Below, piece after piece: positions 15,709 through 23,857 of a stretch of 64,000 nt of DNA (position 1 is its first letter; every line of letters starts with the position of its first letter). The stretch is from Streptomyces sp. NRRL B-1347 (GTDB lineage Bacteria; Actinomycetota; Actinomycetes; Streptomycetales; Streptomycetaceae): contig NZ_JOJM01000010.1 of NCBI RefSeq assembly GCF_000720325.1, positions 62,001 to 126,000 on the forward strand, read 5' to 3'. The notes under the pieces are model-generated. The model did no database searches and was not told where the DNA came from. It saw nothing but the letters and a program-made list of their open reading frames with translations. Made by a program: the position numbers and the translations under genes.

Positions 15709-16467
15709 ATGGCAGCGCAGCGGAGCACGGCGGACATCCTGGACGCGGCCGTCCACGTCCGCGAGGCCGCACGGAGCGCCGCGCACGGCGCGACCGGCCT
15801 CGGCCCGGTCCTGACGGCGCTGGCGGAGGTGGTGGAGTACGACCACGCCTCGCTGACCCGGTGGGATCCGCTGCACCGGCGCCACACCACCCTGGCCGGG
15901 AGCTACCCGGACGACGCCACGGCCTACATCGAGAACCGCCTCCACCGGGACCCGGTGTTCCCCGTGCTCCGCAGCCCGGAGCGGGGCGGCCTCTGGCTGA
16001 GGGACGTCCCGGGGCAGCTCCTGGCCGCGTCCCTCGGCTTCCAGGAAGTGCTGTCCCCCCTCGGCATCGAGGACGGCGTGGCCCAGTGCCTGTTCGCCGC
16101 CGACGGCCGGTACGTCGGCATGCTGAACGTCAGCACCCGGCGGCCGCGGCGCGCGCCCGACCCGGCGCGCGCCGTGGTCACCCTGCTCACCGAGTCCCTC
16201 GCCGCGGCGGTCGCCCCCCAGGCGGACCCGCCGCCCGAGCAGGCCCCCGCGGCCGACGCGCGGCCCGGGGGACTCTCGCCCCGCGAGCTCCAGGTCCTCG
16301 CCGAACTGACCACGGGCCGCACCAACCGCGAGATCGCCGAGCGGCTCTACATCACGCCGCGCACCGTGGGCACCCACATCGAGCACATCCTCGCCAAGCT
16401 GGACCTCCCCAACCGCGCGGCCGCCGCCGCGCGGGCCGCCGCCTGGGGAATCGCACCCTCCCGCTGA
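15709..16467 (+). CDS. LuxR-family regulator with GAF-like sensor domain
   Basis: A 252-residue regulator. The N-terminal part (about 1-165) has the length and pattern of a GAF/autoinducer-like sensor (VVEYDHASLTRWDPL ... YVGMLNVSTRR). It is joined by a Pro/Ala linker to a LuxR helix-turn-helix (about 190-250: LSPRELQVLAELTTGRTNREIAERLYITPRTVGTHIEHILAKL). There is no receiver domain, so it is not a classical response regulator. The ATG at 15709 follows TTGGGGG. It lies about 50 bp after the amidohydrolase gene and could regulate it. Confidence 0.9.
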   Translation: MAAQRSTADILDAAVHVREAARSAAHGATGLGPVLTALAEVVEYDHASLTRWDPLHRRHTTLAGSYPDDATAYIENRLHRDPVFPVLRSPERGGLWLRDVPGQLLAASLGFQEVLSPLGIEDGVAQCLFAADGRYVGMLNVSTRRPRRAPDPARAVVTLLTESLAAAVAPQADPPPEQAPAADARPGGLSPRELQVLAELTTGRTNREIAERLYITPRTVGTHIEHILAKLDLPNRAAAAARAAAWGIAPSR

Positions 16468-16509
16468 CACGGGCCCGACGGCGCGCGGTGGCACGGCACA
16501 CGCCCCAGG

Positions 16510-16956
16510 TCAGGAAGCCGGGACGGGCCCACCGGGCCGGAAGCGCTCCACCCCGACGATGTGCCGGACCTTGGTGGGGCGCACGATCACCGCGACCCGC
16601 TGCTCCCCGGGCATGAGCCACTCGAAGCGTTCGCTGCCCAGGTACTTCTGGGCCAGGCGGTCCATGTGGCCGTGCGCCTCGTCGCCCTCGACGAAGCGGT
16701 CCACCACCCCGCTGATCTGCACCCGGTCGAAGGGGTCCGCGGCATCCGCGTGCGAGAGGTAGACGCGGGGGTCGCGGCGCAGGTTCTCCTCCTTCACCCG
16801 GCCCACCGAGGTGTTGAACATCAGCTCGTTCTCTCCCACCAGGTCCACCCACATCGGGCTGACCTGCGGAGCTCCATCGGCGAACACGGTGCCGACGTAC
16901 CAGATGAGGGGAGCGCGCAGCCGTGCGCGTACGGAGTCGTTGAACGTCGCAGTCAT
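16510..16956 (-). CDS. PPOX-class flavin/F420-dependent oxidoreductase
   Basis: A 148-residue split-barrel protein. The motifs APLIWYVGTVFADGAPQVSPMWVDLVG, LMFNTSVGRVKEENLRRDPRV and the VYLSHADAADPFDRVQISGVV core fit the PPOX class of F420- or FMN-binding enzymes. Such proteins reduce small molecules or act in F420-dependent detoxification; no substrate can be assigned. It lies 9 bp downstream of the GNAT gene on the same strand and is probably cotranscribed with it. Confidence 0.9.
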   Translation of the reverse strand: MTATFNDSVRARLRAPLIWYVGTVFADGAPQVSPMWVDLVGENELMFNTSVGRVKEENLRRDPRVYLSHADAADPFDRVQISGVVDRFVEGDEAHGHMDRLAQKYLGSERFEWLMPGEQRVAVIVRPTKVRHIVGVERFRPGGPVPAS

Positions 16957-16965
16957 CGGGGGAGG

Positions 16966-17547
16966 CTACCAACCATGATCGACTGGGCCGCGCGGCGGGG
17001 CGGGCCGGTCCAGGCGCCAGACGACGCCGATCCCCGTGCCCGCGGGAGTCGTGGGGCATGGCGCCTGCTCGCGGCGGACCTCGGTGAAGCCCAAGCGGCG
17101 GGGTACACCGGCACTTGAGGTGTTGGCCAGGTCGTGCACGATCTCCAGATACGCCACGCCCGGCAGGGTGAACAGCTCGGTGACCAGGGCCGCTGCCGCC
17201 CGCGTGGCGATGCCCCGGCCGGTGGCGGCCGGGTGCAGCCAGTACCCCATGCGCCGGCCCTGGGGCTCGGGCGCGCGGTAGGACTGGCACATGCCGACGA
17301 GCGTGTCGCCCTGGGCTATGGCGTAGTTGTACACGTCGCCGCTCGCCCACTTCGCCTCGTCCTTCGCGAGGAAGCTCCGGGTGTTCTCCTCGCTGTGCCC
17401 CTCCACCCACGGTTCCCAGGGCCGCAGATGCTCCACGGACTCCTCGATCAACCGGAACGCCGGAGCGAAATCGCTCTGCCCCCGCCAGCGTCGCAGGACG
17501 AAGTCTCCGCACTCGATGAGCTGCCTCGGTCGCACCATGGCGGCCAT
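16966..17547 (-). CDS. GNAT-family N-acetyltransferase (RimJ-like)
   Basis: A 193-residue acetyltransferase. The RimJ/RimL-type pattern includes FVLRRWRGQSDFAPAFRLIEESVEHLRPW, GRRMGYWLHPAATGRGIATRAAAALV (the acetyl-CoA-binding loop, R/Q-x-x-G-x-G/A) and LANTSSAGVPRRLGFTEV. It probably acetylates an amine of a protein N-terminus or small molecule. The ATG at 17547 is used; a second ATG lies 9 nt further in. Longer readings run through a GC-rich repeat and are rejected. It is the first gene of a two-gene operon with the PPOX protein. Confidence 0.88.
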   Translation of the reverse strand: MAAMVRPRQLIECGDFVLRRWRGQSDFAPAFRLIEESVEHLRPWEPWVEGHSEENTRSFLAKDEAKWASGDVYNYAIAQGDTLVGMCQSYRAPEPQGRRMGYWLHPAATGRGIATRAAAALVTELFTLPGVAYLEIVHDLANTSSAGVPRRLGFTEVRREQAPCPTTPAGTGIGVVWRLDRPAPPRGPVDHGW

Positions 17548-17614
17548 GATCTTTCGTGGCACGGCTCCGTGCAATGGGGACGGGGGAGAACTGGTCGGCC
17601 GGGCAGGCCCGTTC

Positions 17615-17646
17615 GGGCTGCGGGGCTGCGGGGCTGCGGGGCTGCG
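17615..17646. repeat. 8-bp tandem repeat, four copies
   Basis: GGGCTGCG is repeated four times without change in the spacer between the GNAT gene and the LPMO gene; a second GGTGGGCCGG-type repetitive stretch follows. Confidence 0.8.
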
Positions 17647-17773
17647 GGGTGGGCCGGGTGGACCGGTGGGCCGGTGGGTCGGCGTGGAGGCATCCCTGGC
17701 CACTTCCGCCCCATGGCTCTTGACCGTGAACCGCCGCGCGCTATGGTCCGGACTAATGACGGAAGGAGTTGTC

Positions 17774-18292
17774 ATGTCCGCGAAAAAGAGCTCGGCCGCC
17801 GCCCTCGTCCTGGCCCTCGCGCCGCTCATCGCCGTGAGTCTCCCGGCCGGTCCCGCCCAAGCGCACGGCTGGGTGACCGCCCCCGCCAGCCGACAGGACC
17901 AGTGCTTCAACGGGAGCGTGGAGTGCGGCCCCATCAAGTGGGAGCCCGATGCCGTGGAAGGGCCCAAAGGCCTCAAGAGCTGCAGTGGCGGCAATGCCCA
18001 GTTCGCCGACCTGGACGACGACAGAAAGGGCTGGACCGTCCACAGCATCGCCAAGTCGACGCAGTTCACCTGGCAGTTGACCGCGCAGCACAGCACGACC
18101 ACCTGGCAGTACTTCGTGGGTTCCCAAAAGGTCGCCGAGTTCGACCAGGGTGGCGCCCAACCGCCCCAGTTCGTACGCCACCACGTCAATTTCGGCAGCA
18201 TCCGAGGCCAGCAGAAGGTCCTGGCGGTCTGGAACATCGCCGACACGGAGAATGCCTTCTACGCCTGCATCGATGTGAACATCCGCGGCTAG
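17774..18292 (+). CDS. AA10 lytic polysaccharide monooxygenase, single domain
   Basis: A 172-residue secreted copper enzyme. The signal peptide (residues 1-30, ending GPAQA) is cleaved just before His31, which becomes the N-terminal copper ligand (HGWVTAPASR). The second histidine of the brace lies in WQLTAQHSTTTWQYF. Four Cys are seen. Mature length of about 142 residues is short for AA10, and no carbohydrate-binding module is attached. AA10 enzymes oxidatively cleave chitin or cellulose and boost hydrolases. The ATG at 17774 has GGAAGGAG upstream. Confidence 0.92.
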   Translation: MSAKKSSAAALVLALAPLIAVSLPAGPAQAHGWVTAPASRQDQCFNGSVECGPIKWEPDAVEGPKGLKSCSGGNAQFADLDDDRKGWTVHSIAKSTQFTWQLTAQHSTTTWQYFVGSQKVAEFDQGGAQPPQFVRHHVNFGSIRGQQKVLAVWNIADTENAFYACIDVNIRG

Positions 18293-18618
18293 ACGGTTCC
18301 CTTCGGACCAGGCGGCGATTGGCCGGATCGGGCGGCCTTTGACCCGCCGCGCCGCGCACGGATTCCGCAAGGAGGCACGGCTGCCGAATCGGCGCCGATG
18401 GTTGCCCATTCCGCGTGAGGACGGCACAAAAGCCCGCCGCAACGCTCCCATCCCGCTGATGCAACCGACGCATCCGCACCGTGGAGGGCACGCGACACAT
18501 TGACCCCCGGGACTTCTCCGTGTTCGCTCGCCTACGGTGCGCTTGGCCACGCCACGGCCGATCGCCGCAGGAGCCGGGCGACCGGGGCGTCCGGCGTGAC
18601 CACTTGGCCTTCGCCGAC

Positions 18619-18683
18619 CGATTGCCCGTACCGATTGCTCGTACCGATTGCCCGTACTGACTGCTCGTACTGACGACTCGTAC
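18619..18683. repeat. 13-bp tandem repeat, five copies
   Basis: Five head-to-tail units of the form YGAYTGCYCGTAC occupy 18619-18683. The first three are nearly identical (CGATTGCCCGTAC or CGATTGCTCGTAC) and the last two diverge. They end 114 bp before the propeller gene. The rest of the 505-bp gap 18293-18797 shows no gene. Confidence 0.85.
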
Positions 18684-18797
18684 CGACCGGGGCCGAAACG
18701 CCGAGGAGAAAGGCGCGCGGGAAACGAAAGATATGCGCCACTCCCCGAGCGGGCCCGGACAGCACGACTGGACCGCCGTCGACACAGGAGGAACCGG

Positions 18798-20147
18798 ATG
18801 CCCGTTCATCAGCGCGTGACAGCCGCCGGCGCCGCGCTCGCCGCCCTCTGCGCCATGGCCGTGCTGTCACCACCGGGTGCCTCCGCCGCTCCTCCTTCTG
18901 CCCCGCACACCGAGCGGTTGAGCGTCGGCCCGACGGGCGCCCAGGGCAACGCGGCTTCCACCGGCCCCGCCATCAGCGCCGACGGCCGGTACGTCGCCTT
19001 CGTCTCGGCGTCCCGGAACCTGGTCGAGAACGACACCAACGGCACGCCCGACGCCTTCGTCCGTGACCTGCGCACCGGAAAGACGGAACGCGTCAGCGTC
19101 CAGAGCAACGGCAAGGCGAGCCACGGCGTCGTACGGGAAGTCTCGATCAGCCCCGACGGACGGCACGTGGTCTTCACCTCCACCGCCGACGACCTCGTCC
19201 GCGGCGACCCCAACGACCTCGACGACGTCTTCCTGCACGACCGTCGTACCGGCAGGACCGAGCGGATCAGCCCCACGGGCGCGACCTACGACGGACTGCG
19301 CGGCCAGCTGACGTACGACCCCGCGGTCAGCGGCGACGGCCGCTACGTCGCGTACGCCTCAGGTGCCGAGGACCTGGTGACGGGGGACGCGAACAAGCGG
19401 GACGACGTCTTCCTCTACGACCGCAAGAAGAAGACCACGGAACTGGCGCAGCTCGGCAACGACGGCAAGCACGGCGAAGGCGACGCGTTCGCCCCCGCGT
19501 TCGCGGGCGGCACGGGCGGTCGTTACCTCGCCTTCACCTCGAACGCCTCCGGCCTGACCGACGTGGAGGACCACTCCTCCGCGACCGACATCTTCCTGCG
19601 CGACCGCGAGAAGCACACCACGGAACTCGTCAGCGTCCCGCACGGCTACAACCGCAAGACCCCGTCCTGGGGCGCCGCCCTCAGCGGTGACGCCCGCTAC
19701 GTGGCGTTCACCTCGGCCTCCGGGGTGCTCCGCCCCGAGGGACCGGCCCCGACGAGCCAGCACAACGTCTTCCTCTACGACCGCGAGACCAAGCGCATGC
19801 GACTGGTCAGCGCCACCTCCGACGGCACACCCGCCAACGGGAACAGCGACGCGGTCTCCCTGAGCCGCGACGGGCGCTACGCGGCGTTCACCTCCGCCGC
19901 CTCCAACCTCGCCCCCGGCGACGACGGCGACAGCAGCGAGGACGTCTTCCTGAAGGACATGAGGACCGGCCAGGTCACCGTCGTCAGCGTCGACGACAGC
20001 GACCTCGGGCACGAGGACACCGCACCGGGGCGGCGGACCGGCGTCACTGAGGACGGCAGTGCGGTCGTCTTCGACTCCCCGGCCGGAAACCTCGTGCCCG
20101 GCGACACCAACACCGCGGCCGACGTCTTCTTGCGCCGCCTGCGCTGA
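18798..20147 (+). CDS. Secreted TolB/PD40-type seven-bladed beta-propeller
   Basis: A 449-residue exported protein. The signal peptide (1-30) ends PGASA. The rest is seven PD40-like repeats, each of the form [AS]xSxDGRYVAFxS ... DVFLxDxxTGxTxxVS (for example ISADGRYVAFVS, ISPDGRHVVFTS, VSGDGRYVAYAS, VTEDGSAVVFDS). Seven units suggest a closed propeller with no additional catalytic domain. Such proteins usually bind partners or substrates outside the cell. The ATG at 18798 has AGGAGG at good spacing. Five 13-bp repeats lie upstream. Confidence 0.9.
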   Translation: MPVHQRVTAAGAALAALCAMAVLSPPGASAAPPSAPHTERLSVGPTGAQGNAASTGPAISADGRYVAFVSASRNLVENDTNGTPDAFVRDLRTGKTERVSVQSNGKASHGVVREVSISPDGRHVVFTSTADDLVRGDPNDLDDVFLHDRRTGRTERISPTGATYDGLRGQLTYDPAVSGDGRYVAYASGAEDLVTGDANKRDDVFLYDRKKKTTELAQLGNDGKHGEGDAFAPAFAGGTGGRYLAFTSNASGLTDVEDHSSATDIFLRDREKHTTELVSVPHGYNRKTPSWGAALSGDARYVAFTSASGVLRPEGPAPTSQHNVFLYDRETKRMRLVSATSDGTPANGNSDAVSLSRDGRYAAFTSAASNLAPGDDGDSSEDVFLKDMRTGQVTVVSVDDSDLGHEDTAPGRRTGVTEDGSAVVFDSPAGNLVPGDTNTAADVFLRRLR

Positions 20148-20195
20148 ACGCGAGCGGGGCAGGGCTGTCCCGACAGGCCGGGGTCCACCGCCGCG

Positions 20196-20609
20196 TCAGG
20201 CCGCGTCGAGGGCTTCAGTGATCTTGCGGGTCATCTCGGCCAGTGGAGGACCGGCCTCGCCCCGGTGGGCGCGGGCGGCCGCTTCGAGGGCCACGAGGAC
20301 GGTGCCGCGGTAGTTGACGGCCTCTGCCGGGTCCTGCTTCTTCAGCAGGCTCATGGCTCCGGTCAGGGCGGGCAGCACGAGGTCGGCGAGTTCGGCCACG
20401 GACTTGCCGCGCAGGTTCGTGATCTTCGACTTCGCGGCGAGCACGTGTCCGATCGGGCCGGTCGCGGACGCCAGGGCGAGGGAGCCGTTGGTGGCGATCC
20501 TGTGCGGCGAACCGGCGGCACCGGCGGCGGCCAACAGCGAGACGGCACCGTACGCGCCGGTCCGCAGGGTGTGCTTGTCCTGGTCGGTAAGGGTCAGGGT
20601 GACGGACAT
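20196..20609 (-). CDS. Conserved helical hypothetical protein
   Basis: A 137-residue protein, mostly helical, starting MSVTLTLTDQDKHTLRTGAYGAVSLLAAAGAAG and including HRIATNGSLALASATGPIGHVLA and LRGKSVAELADLVLPALTGAMSLLKKQDP. No catalytic motif, signal peptide or family is recognised. The ATG at 20609 has GGAGCACACC upstream. It follows the serine hydrolase on the same strand with a 106-bp gap that contains a 17-bp duplication. Confidence 0.75.
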   Translation of the reverse strand: MSVTLTLTDQDKHTLRTGAYGAVSLLAAAGAAGSPHRIATNGSLALASATGPIGHVLAAKSKITNLRGKSVAELADLVLPALTGAMSLLKKQDPAEAVNYRGTVLVALEAAARAHRGEAGPPLAEMTRKITEALDAA

Positions 20610-20666
20610 GGTGGTGTGCTCCTTCAAATGAATGCGGCGGATGCGACTCAGCGCGGCGAACGCCAC

Positions 20667-20700
20667 GGATGAACGGTGAATACGGATGAACGGTGAATGC
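20667..20700. repeat. 17-bp tandem duplication
   Basis: GGATGAACGGTGAATAC and GGATGAACGGTGAATGC are adjacent, in the gap between two minus-strand genes. Confidence 0.85.
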
Positions 20701-20715
20701 GGCGAGGGCTCGGCA

Positions 20716-21933
20716 TCAGTCGTCGATCGCCTGGTAGAGCGTGGTCCAGAAGTCGTGGATGAGCCGCGGTGAATCCGCCGTGCTCATTCCGGTCTGGGTG
20801 AGCAGGATGCCGACGAGCTGCTTGTCCGGGTCGGCGTAGGCCGTGGTGCCGGTGCCGCCGTCCCAGCCGAACTGGCCCACGGACGCGTAGTCGCCGCGGT
20901 AGGTGCGCACCGCCATCCCGAAGCCCCAGCCGCCGTGGCGCCCGAGGCCGTACGACGCCTGGGTGTTGTTGGCCATGGCCTCGCGCGCGGCCTGCTGCTC
21001 GGGGGTGAGGCGGTTGGTGGTCATCAGCTCGACGGCGGACCGGGACAGGATCCGTTCGGTCCCGTGCTTCCCGTGGTGCAGCAGCATCTGGAAGTACGCG
21101 TGGAAGTCGTCCACGGTCGAGACCAGCGCACCGCCGCCCGCCTGGAACTCCGGCGGTCGGCTGAACCTGCCGCCCGCCGCCTCGTCCCACACGAGGAACT
21201 TCCCGCTCTGCGGATCGGGCGCGTAGCTGGGCGGCAGCCGGTCGATCTCGCTGGGAGGCACGTGGAAACCGGTGTCCTCCATCCCCAGCGGACCGAAGAC
21301 GCGCTCGCGCAGGAACTCCTCGTACGACTGGCCCGTGACCCTCGCGACGAGCACGCCCAGCAGGTCGGAGCCGATGTGGTACCCCCACCGCTCCCCGGGC
21401 TGGAACATCAGCGGCAGCGTGCCGAGGCGGCGCATCCACTCGTCCGGCTCGGGCAGCGGCTCCGCATGGCCGGTGAGATTCAGTTCCTGCATCGCGGACT
21501 GGATCGGGAGGCCCAGCGACGTCAGATCCATCCCGAGCCCGAACGTACAGGTCAGTACGTCCCTCACGGTGATCGGCCGGTGCGCGGGCACGGTGTCGTC
21601 CAGCGGTCCGTCGACCCGCTTCAGCACGCGCCGGTCGGCGAGTTCCGGCAGCCACGGCTCCACCGGATCGTCGAGGCGCAGCCTGCACTCGTCGAGCAGG
21701 ATCATCGCCGCCGCGACCCCGACCGGCTTGGACGTCGAGGCCATCCGGAAGATCGTGTCCCGGCGCATCGGCGCGCCACCGTCGTGACGCATCGTCCCCA
21801 TCGCCTCGACGTGCGTCTCACCGCCCCGGCTGACCAGGGCCACGAGCCCGGGAATCCTCCCGGACTCCACGTGCCGTGCCAGTACGTCGTGCACTCTGCG
21901 CAGCCCCGAAGCCGCGATCGCTGAACTCTTCAT
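20716..21933 (-). CDS. Serine hydrolase, class C beta-lactamase-like
   Basis: A 405-residue member of the beta-lactamase/esterase EstB family. The nucleophile motif is FRMASTSKPVG (SxxK), the tyrosine motif GERWGYHIGSDLLG, and a WDGGTGTTAYADP segment stands at the KTG position. There is no signal peptide, so it is likely a cytoplasmic esterase or peptidase rather than a secreted beta-lactamase. The ATG at 21933 is chosen; ATG at 21945 is also possible. The substrate is unknown. Confidence 0.9.
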   Translation of the reverse strand: MKSSAIAASGLRRVHDVLARHVESGRIPGLVALVSRGGETHVEAMGTMRHDGGAPMRRDTIFRMASTSKPVGVAAAMILLDECRLRLDDPVEPWLPELADRRVLKRVDGPLDDTVPAHRPITVRDVLTCTFGLGMDLTSLGLPIQSAMQELNLTGHAEPLPEPDEWMRRLGTLPLMFQPGERWGYHIGSDLLGVLVARVTGQSYEEFLRERVFGPLGMEDTGFHVPPSEIDRLPPSYAPDPQSGKFLVWDEAAGGRFSRPPEFQAGGGALVSTVDDFHAYFQMLLHHGKHGTERILSRSAVELMTTNRLTPEQQAAREAMANNTQASYGLGRHGGWGFGMAVRTYRGDYASVGQFGWDGGTGTTAYADPDKQLVGILLTQTGMSTADSPRLIHDFWTTLYQAIDD

Positions 21934-22064
21934 GTCCCTCACCATGCCCACCGGCGCTGACACCCGTCTGTCACACCCCTGACACGGCCACTGACATGAC
22001 GTTCTCTTACGTCAGCCCTGGTCAGAGGGGCATGAGGAGGGGGAGGGCAGACCTGTCCGGGCCT

Positions 22065-22104
22065 CGTGCGGGCCCCGCACCACACACGGAGCGCGGCCCG
22101 CACG
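22065..22104 (-). terminator. Likely terminator hairpin
   Basis: A 10-bp perfect inverted repeat (CGTGCGGGCC with its complement) with a 20-nt loop lies just beyond the stop of the secreted protein gene at 22123. Confidence 0.5.
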
Positions 22105-22122
22105 GGCAGGGGCAGGAGAGGG

Positions 22123-22539
22123 TTACTCGGGCTGAGTCACCGTCAGGGACCAGCGGATGTCCTGCGTCGAGGTGTCGACCGCCACGGAGAAGGATCCCCG
22201 CGGCACCACGCCGGGGTCCAAGGAGGCCGAGCCCACGCCCGTGCTGCCCTTGGGGCAGTTGACCGTGAACTCGGCCACCTGCACGTCGTCCTGTCCCTCC
22301 ATCGTCACCGCCGCGCTGCCGCCGCCCTCGCAGGCCACGGTGAGCACGGTCGGGAGCCTCTCCGACACGCCTCCGGACACGACTCCGCCGTCCCCCGTCG
22401 ACTCCGGCACCCACACCAGCCCGTCGGGGCCGGGGTGGGGAAGGAGTACGTCTGCCGCCGCGGCGGGCGACGCCCCTGCCCCCAGCACCCCAACAGCCGC
22501 CACGAATAACGGCGTTATGGCCTTCACTGCGCTCTTCAC
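22123..22539 (-). CDS. Small secreted protein of unknown function
   Basis: A 138-residue protein with a Sec signal peptide (about residues 1-30, ending SPAAAA) from a GTG at 22539 behind GGGAGGGA. The mature part is beta-rich with two Cys (TVACEGGGSAAVTMEG and FTVNCPKGSTGVG), probably one disulfide, and looks like a single Ig-like sandwich domain. No family is recognised. It belongs to the cluster of exported proteins between 17.7 and 23.4 kb. Confidence 0.8.
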   Translation of the reverse strand: MKSAVKAITPLFVAAVGVLGAGASPAAAADVLLPHPGPDGLVWVPESTGDGGVVSGGVSERLPTVLTVACEGGGSAAVTMEGQDDVQVAEFTVNCPKGSTGVGSASLDPGVVPRGSFSVAVDTSTQDIRWSLTVTQPE

Positions 22540-22682
22540 GTGTGTCCCTCCCGTTGTTCCGTCTTGACGCGGTGAGTATGGCGCGCGGGGAAGGGGACGC
22601 GCCTGAGTACGCCTACTCATGACAGCCGCATCGAGCGCCGGACGCTGCCGGTACCGGCAGCAGCGAGGCTGGCTGTCGGTGG

Positions 22683-23351
22683 TTACACCACGCCGCAGTC
22701 CTCCAGGCCGCCCGTGTACTCGACGATGTCGAGGTCCCAGATGTAGCCGGCGGTGTTGGCCCACTGGACCCCGTTGCGTCCGGGCCGCTCGATGCCGAGG
22801 ACCAGGCGTTTGCCGTTGTTGTCGTTGATCTTGCAGACACCGGCCACGTCGTCGCCCGCCCAGGCGGTCCCGATCCGCGGGGTGCTCAGGCCGGGGCCGG
22901 AGTACATGGCCGTGTCGATCCTGGGGTGGACGCCCTGCCCGTAGCCGTTGCACGACGGCAGGTCACCGGTGGGTTCGCGGATGTCGTCGTCCCAGATGTA
23001 ACCGGCGGTGTTGGCCCATTGAACGCCGTTGCGTCCGGGGCGTTCGATGCCGAGGACCAGCCGCTTGCCGTTGTTGTCGAAAACCTGGCAGATACCGGCC
23101 ACGTTGTCGCCCGCCCACGCCGTTCCGATCCTCGGGGTGCTGAGGCCGGGGCCGGAGTAGATGCCGGTGTCGATCCGGGGGTGGATCTGCCTTCCGATGC
23201 CGAGAGGGGCGGCGGCTGCTTGCGGTGCCGCTTCGGCCGCCGCCGTGCGGGAGTGGCTTCCGTAGGTGTCCGCCGCTGGTGCGACAGCGGCACTCAACGC
23301 CACGGCCGCGGAGGCCGCGATGGCGACGGACAGGGGTCTCGTGATGCGCAT
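22683..23351 (-). CDS. Secreted protein with two near-identical SH3-like repeats
   Basis: A 222-residue exported protein. After a signal peptide and an Ala-rich stretch, two copies of a roughly 69-residue module follow (about 57-125 and 143-212). Each reads HPRIDT..YSGPGLSTPRIG, then TAWAGD.VAG.C, then DNNGKRLVLGIERPGRNG and VQWANTAGYIWD. The SGPGLST and WANTAGYIW parts fit bacterial SH3 domains, which bind peptidoglycan. The copies differ at only about nine positions, so the duplication is recent or under strong gene conversion. The ATG at 23351 begins a clear signal peptide. The 506-bp gap upstream (23352-23857) shows no gene and presumably holds the divergent promoters. Confidence 0.86.
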   Translation of the reverse strand: MRITRPLSVAIAASAAVALSAAVAPAADTYGSHSRTAAAEAAPQAAAAPLGIGRQIHPRIDTGIYSGPGLSTPRIGTAWAGDNVAGICQVFDNNGKRLVLGIERPGRNGVQWANTAGYIWDDDIREPTGDLPSCNGYGQGVHPRIDTAMYSGPGLSTPRIGTAWAGDDVAGVCKINDNNGKRLVLGIERPGRNGVQWANTAGYIWDLDIVEYTGGLEDCGVV

Positions 23352-23857
23352 GGTGGTTCCCTTCCGCTTCCGCTTGCCTGGTCGATCGATGACAGTGGCA
23401 TGGCAATCGTCTCGCGCCGCACGGCAGTTCGCTGGTGCTGTCCATGCCAATGGCTCGAACCGCTGCCGGGTGCGGCCAGCCGCTCGTCATGAGTGGCTGA
23501 AAATAATCGCTCACTGGTCCGGACTTGAACTCGGATGTTTGCCTACGGGGCGCAGAGGGGCGGCATCTGACGGACCGCAGAAACGTTCGGTCCGATGGTG
23601 TGGGGTGAGTTGTGCGTCGAACCTCGGGAGTGATCCCTATAGCACATGCCCGGCGCTGAAGGCCTCTTTCACGACGAAGGCCGTGATGCGGAGCCTCCGG
23701 TTCATGGTGCTTGCCACCACCACACGATCTTGCGATTAGCATGACCATGCGCAGCCGTCAGAGGGCCGTGGCCCCGAGCGGGCCTCCTTCGCGACGGCAC
23801 CGATGTGAGGGCGGGCCGACAGCCTGCATCCCCGTGCCGAGACCGAGGGGTCACGGA

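Noticed and set aside
18619..18683. Possible CRISPR array
   Set aside because: The repeats are adjacent with no spacers and no cas genes occur anywhere in the window.
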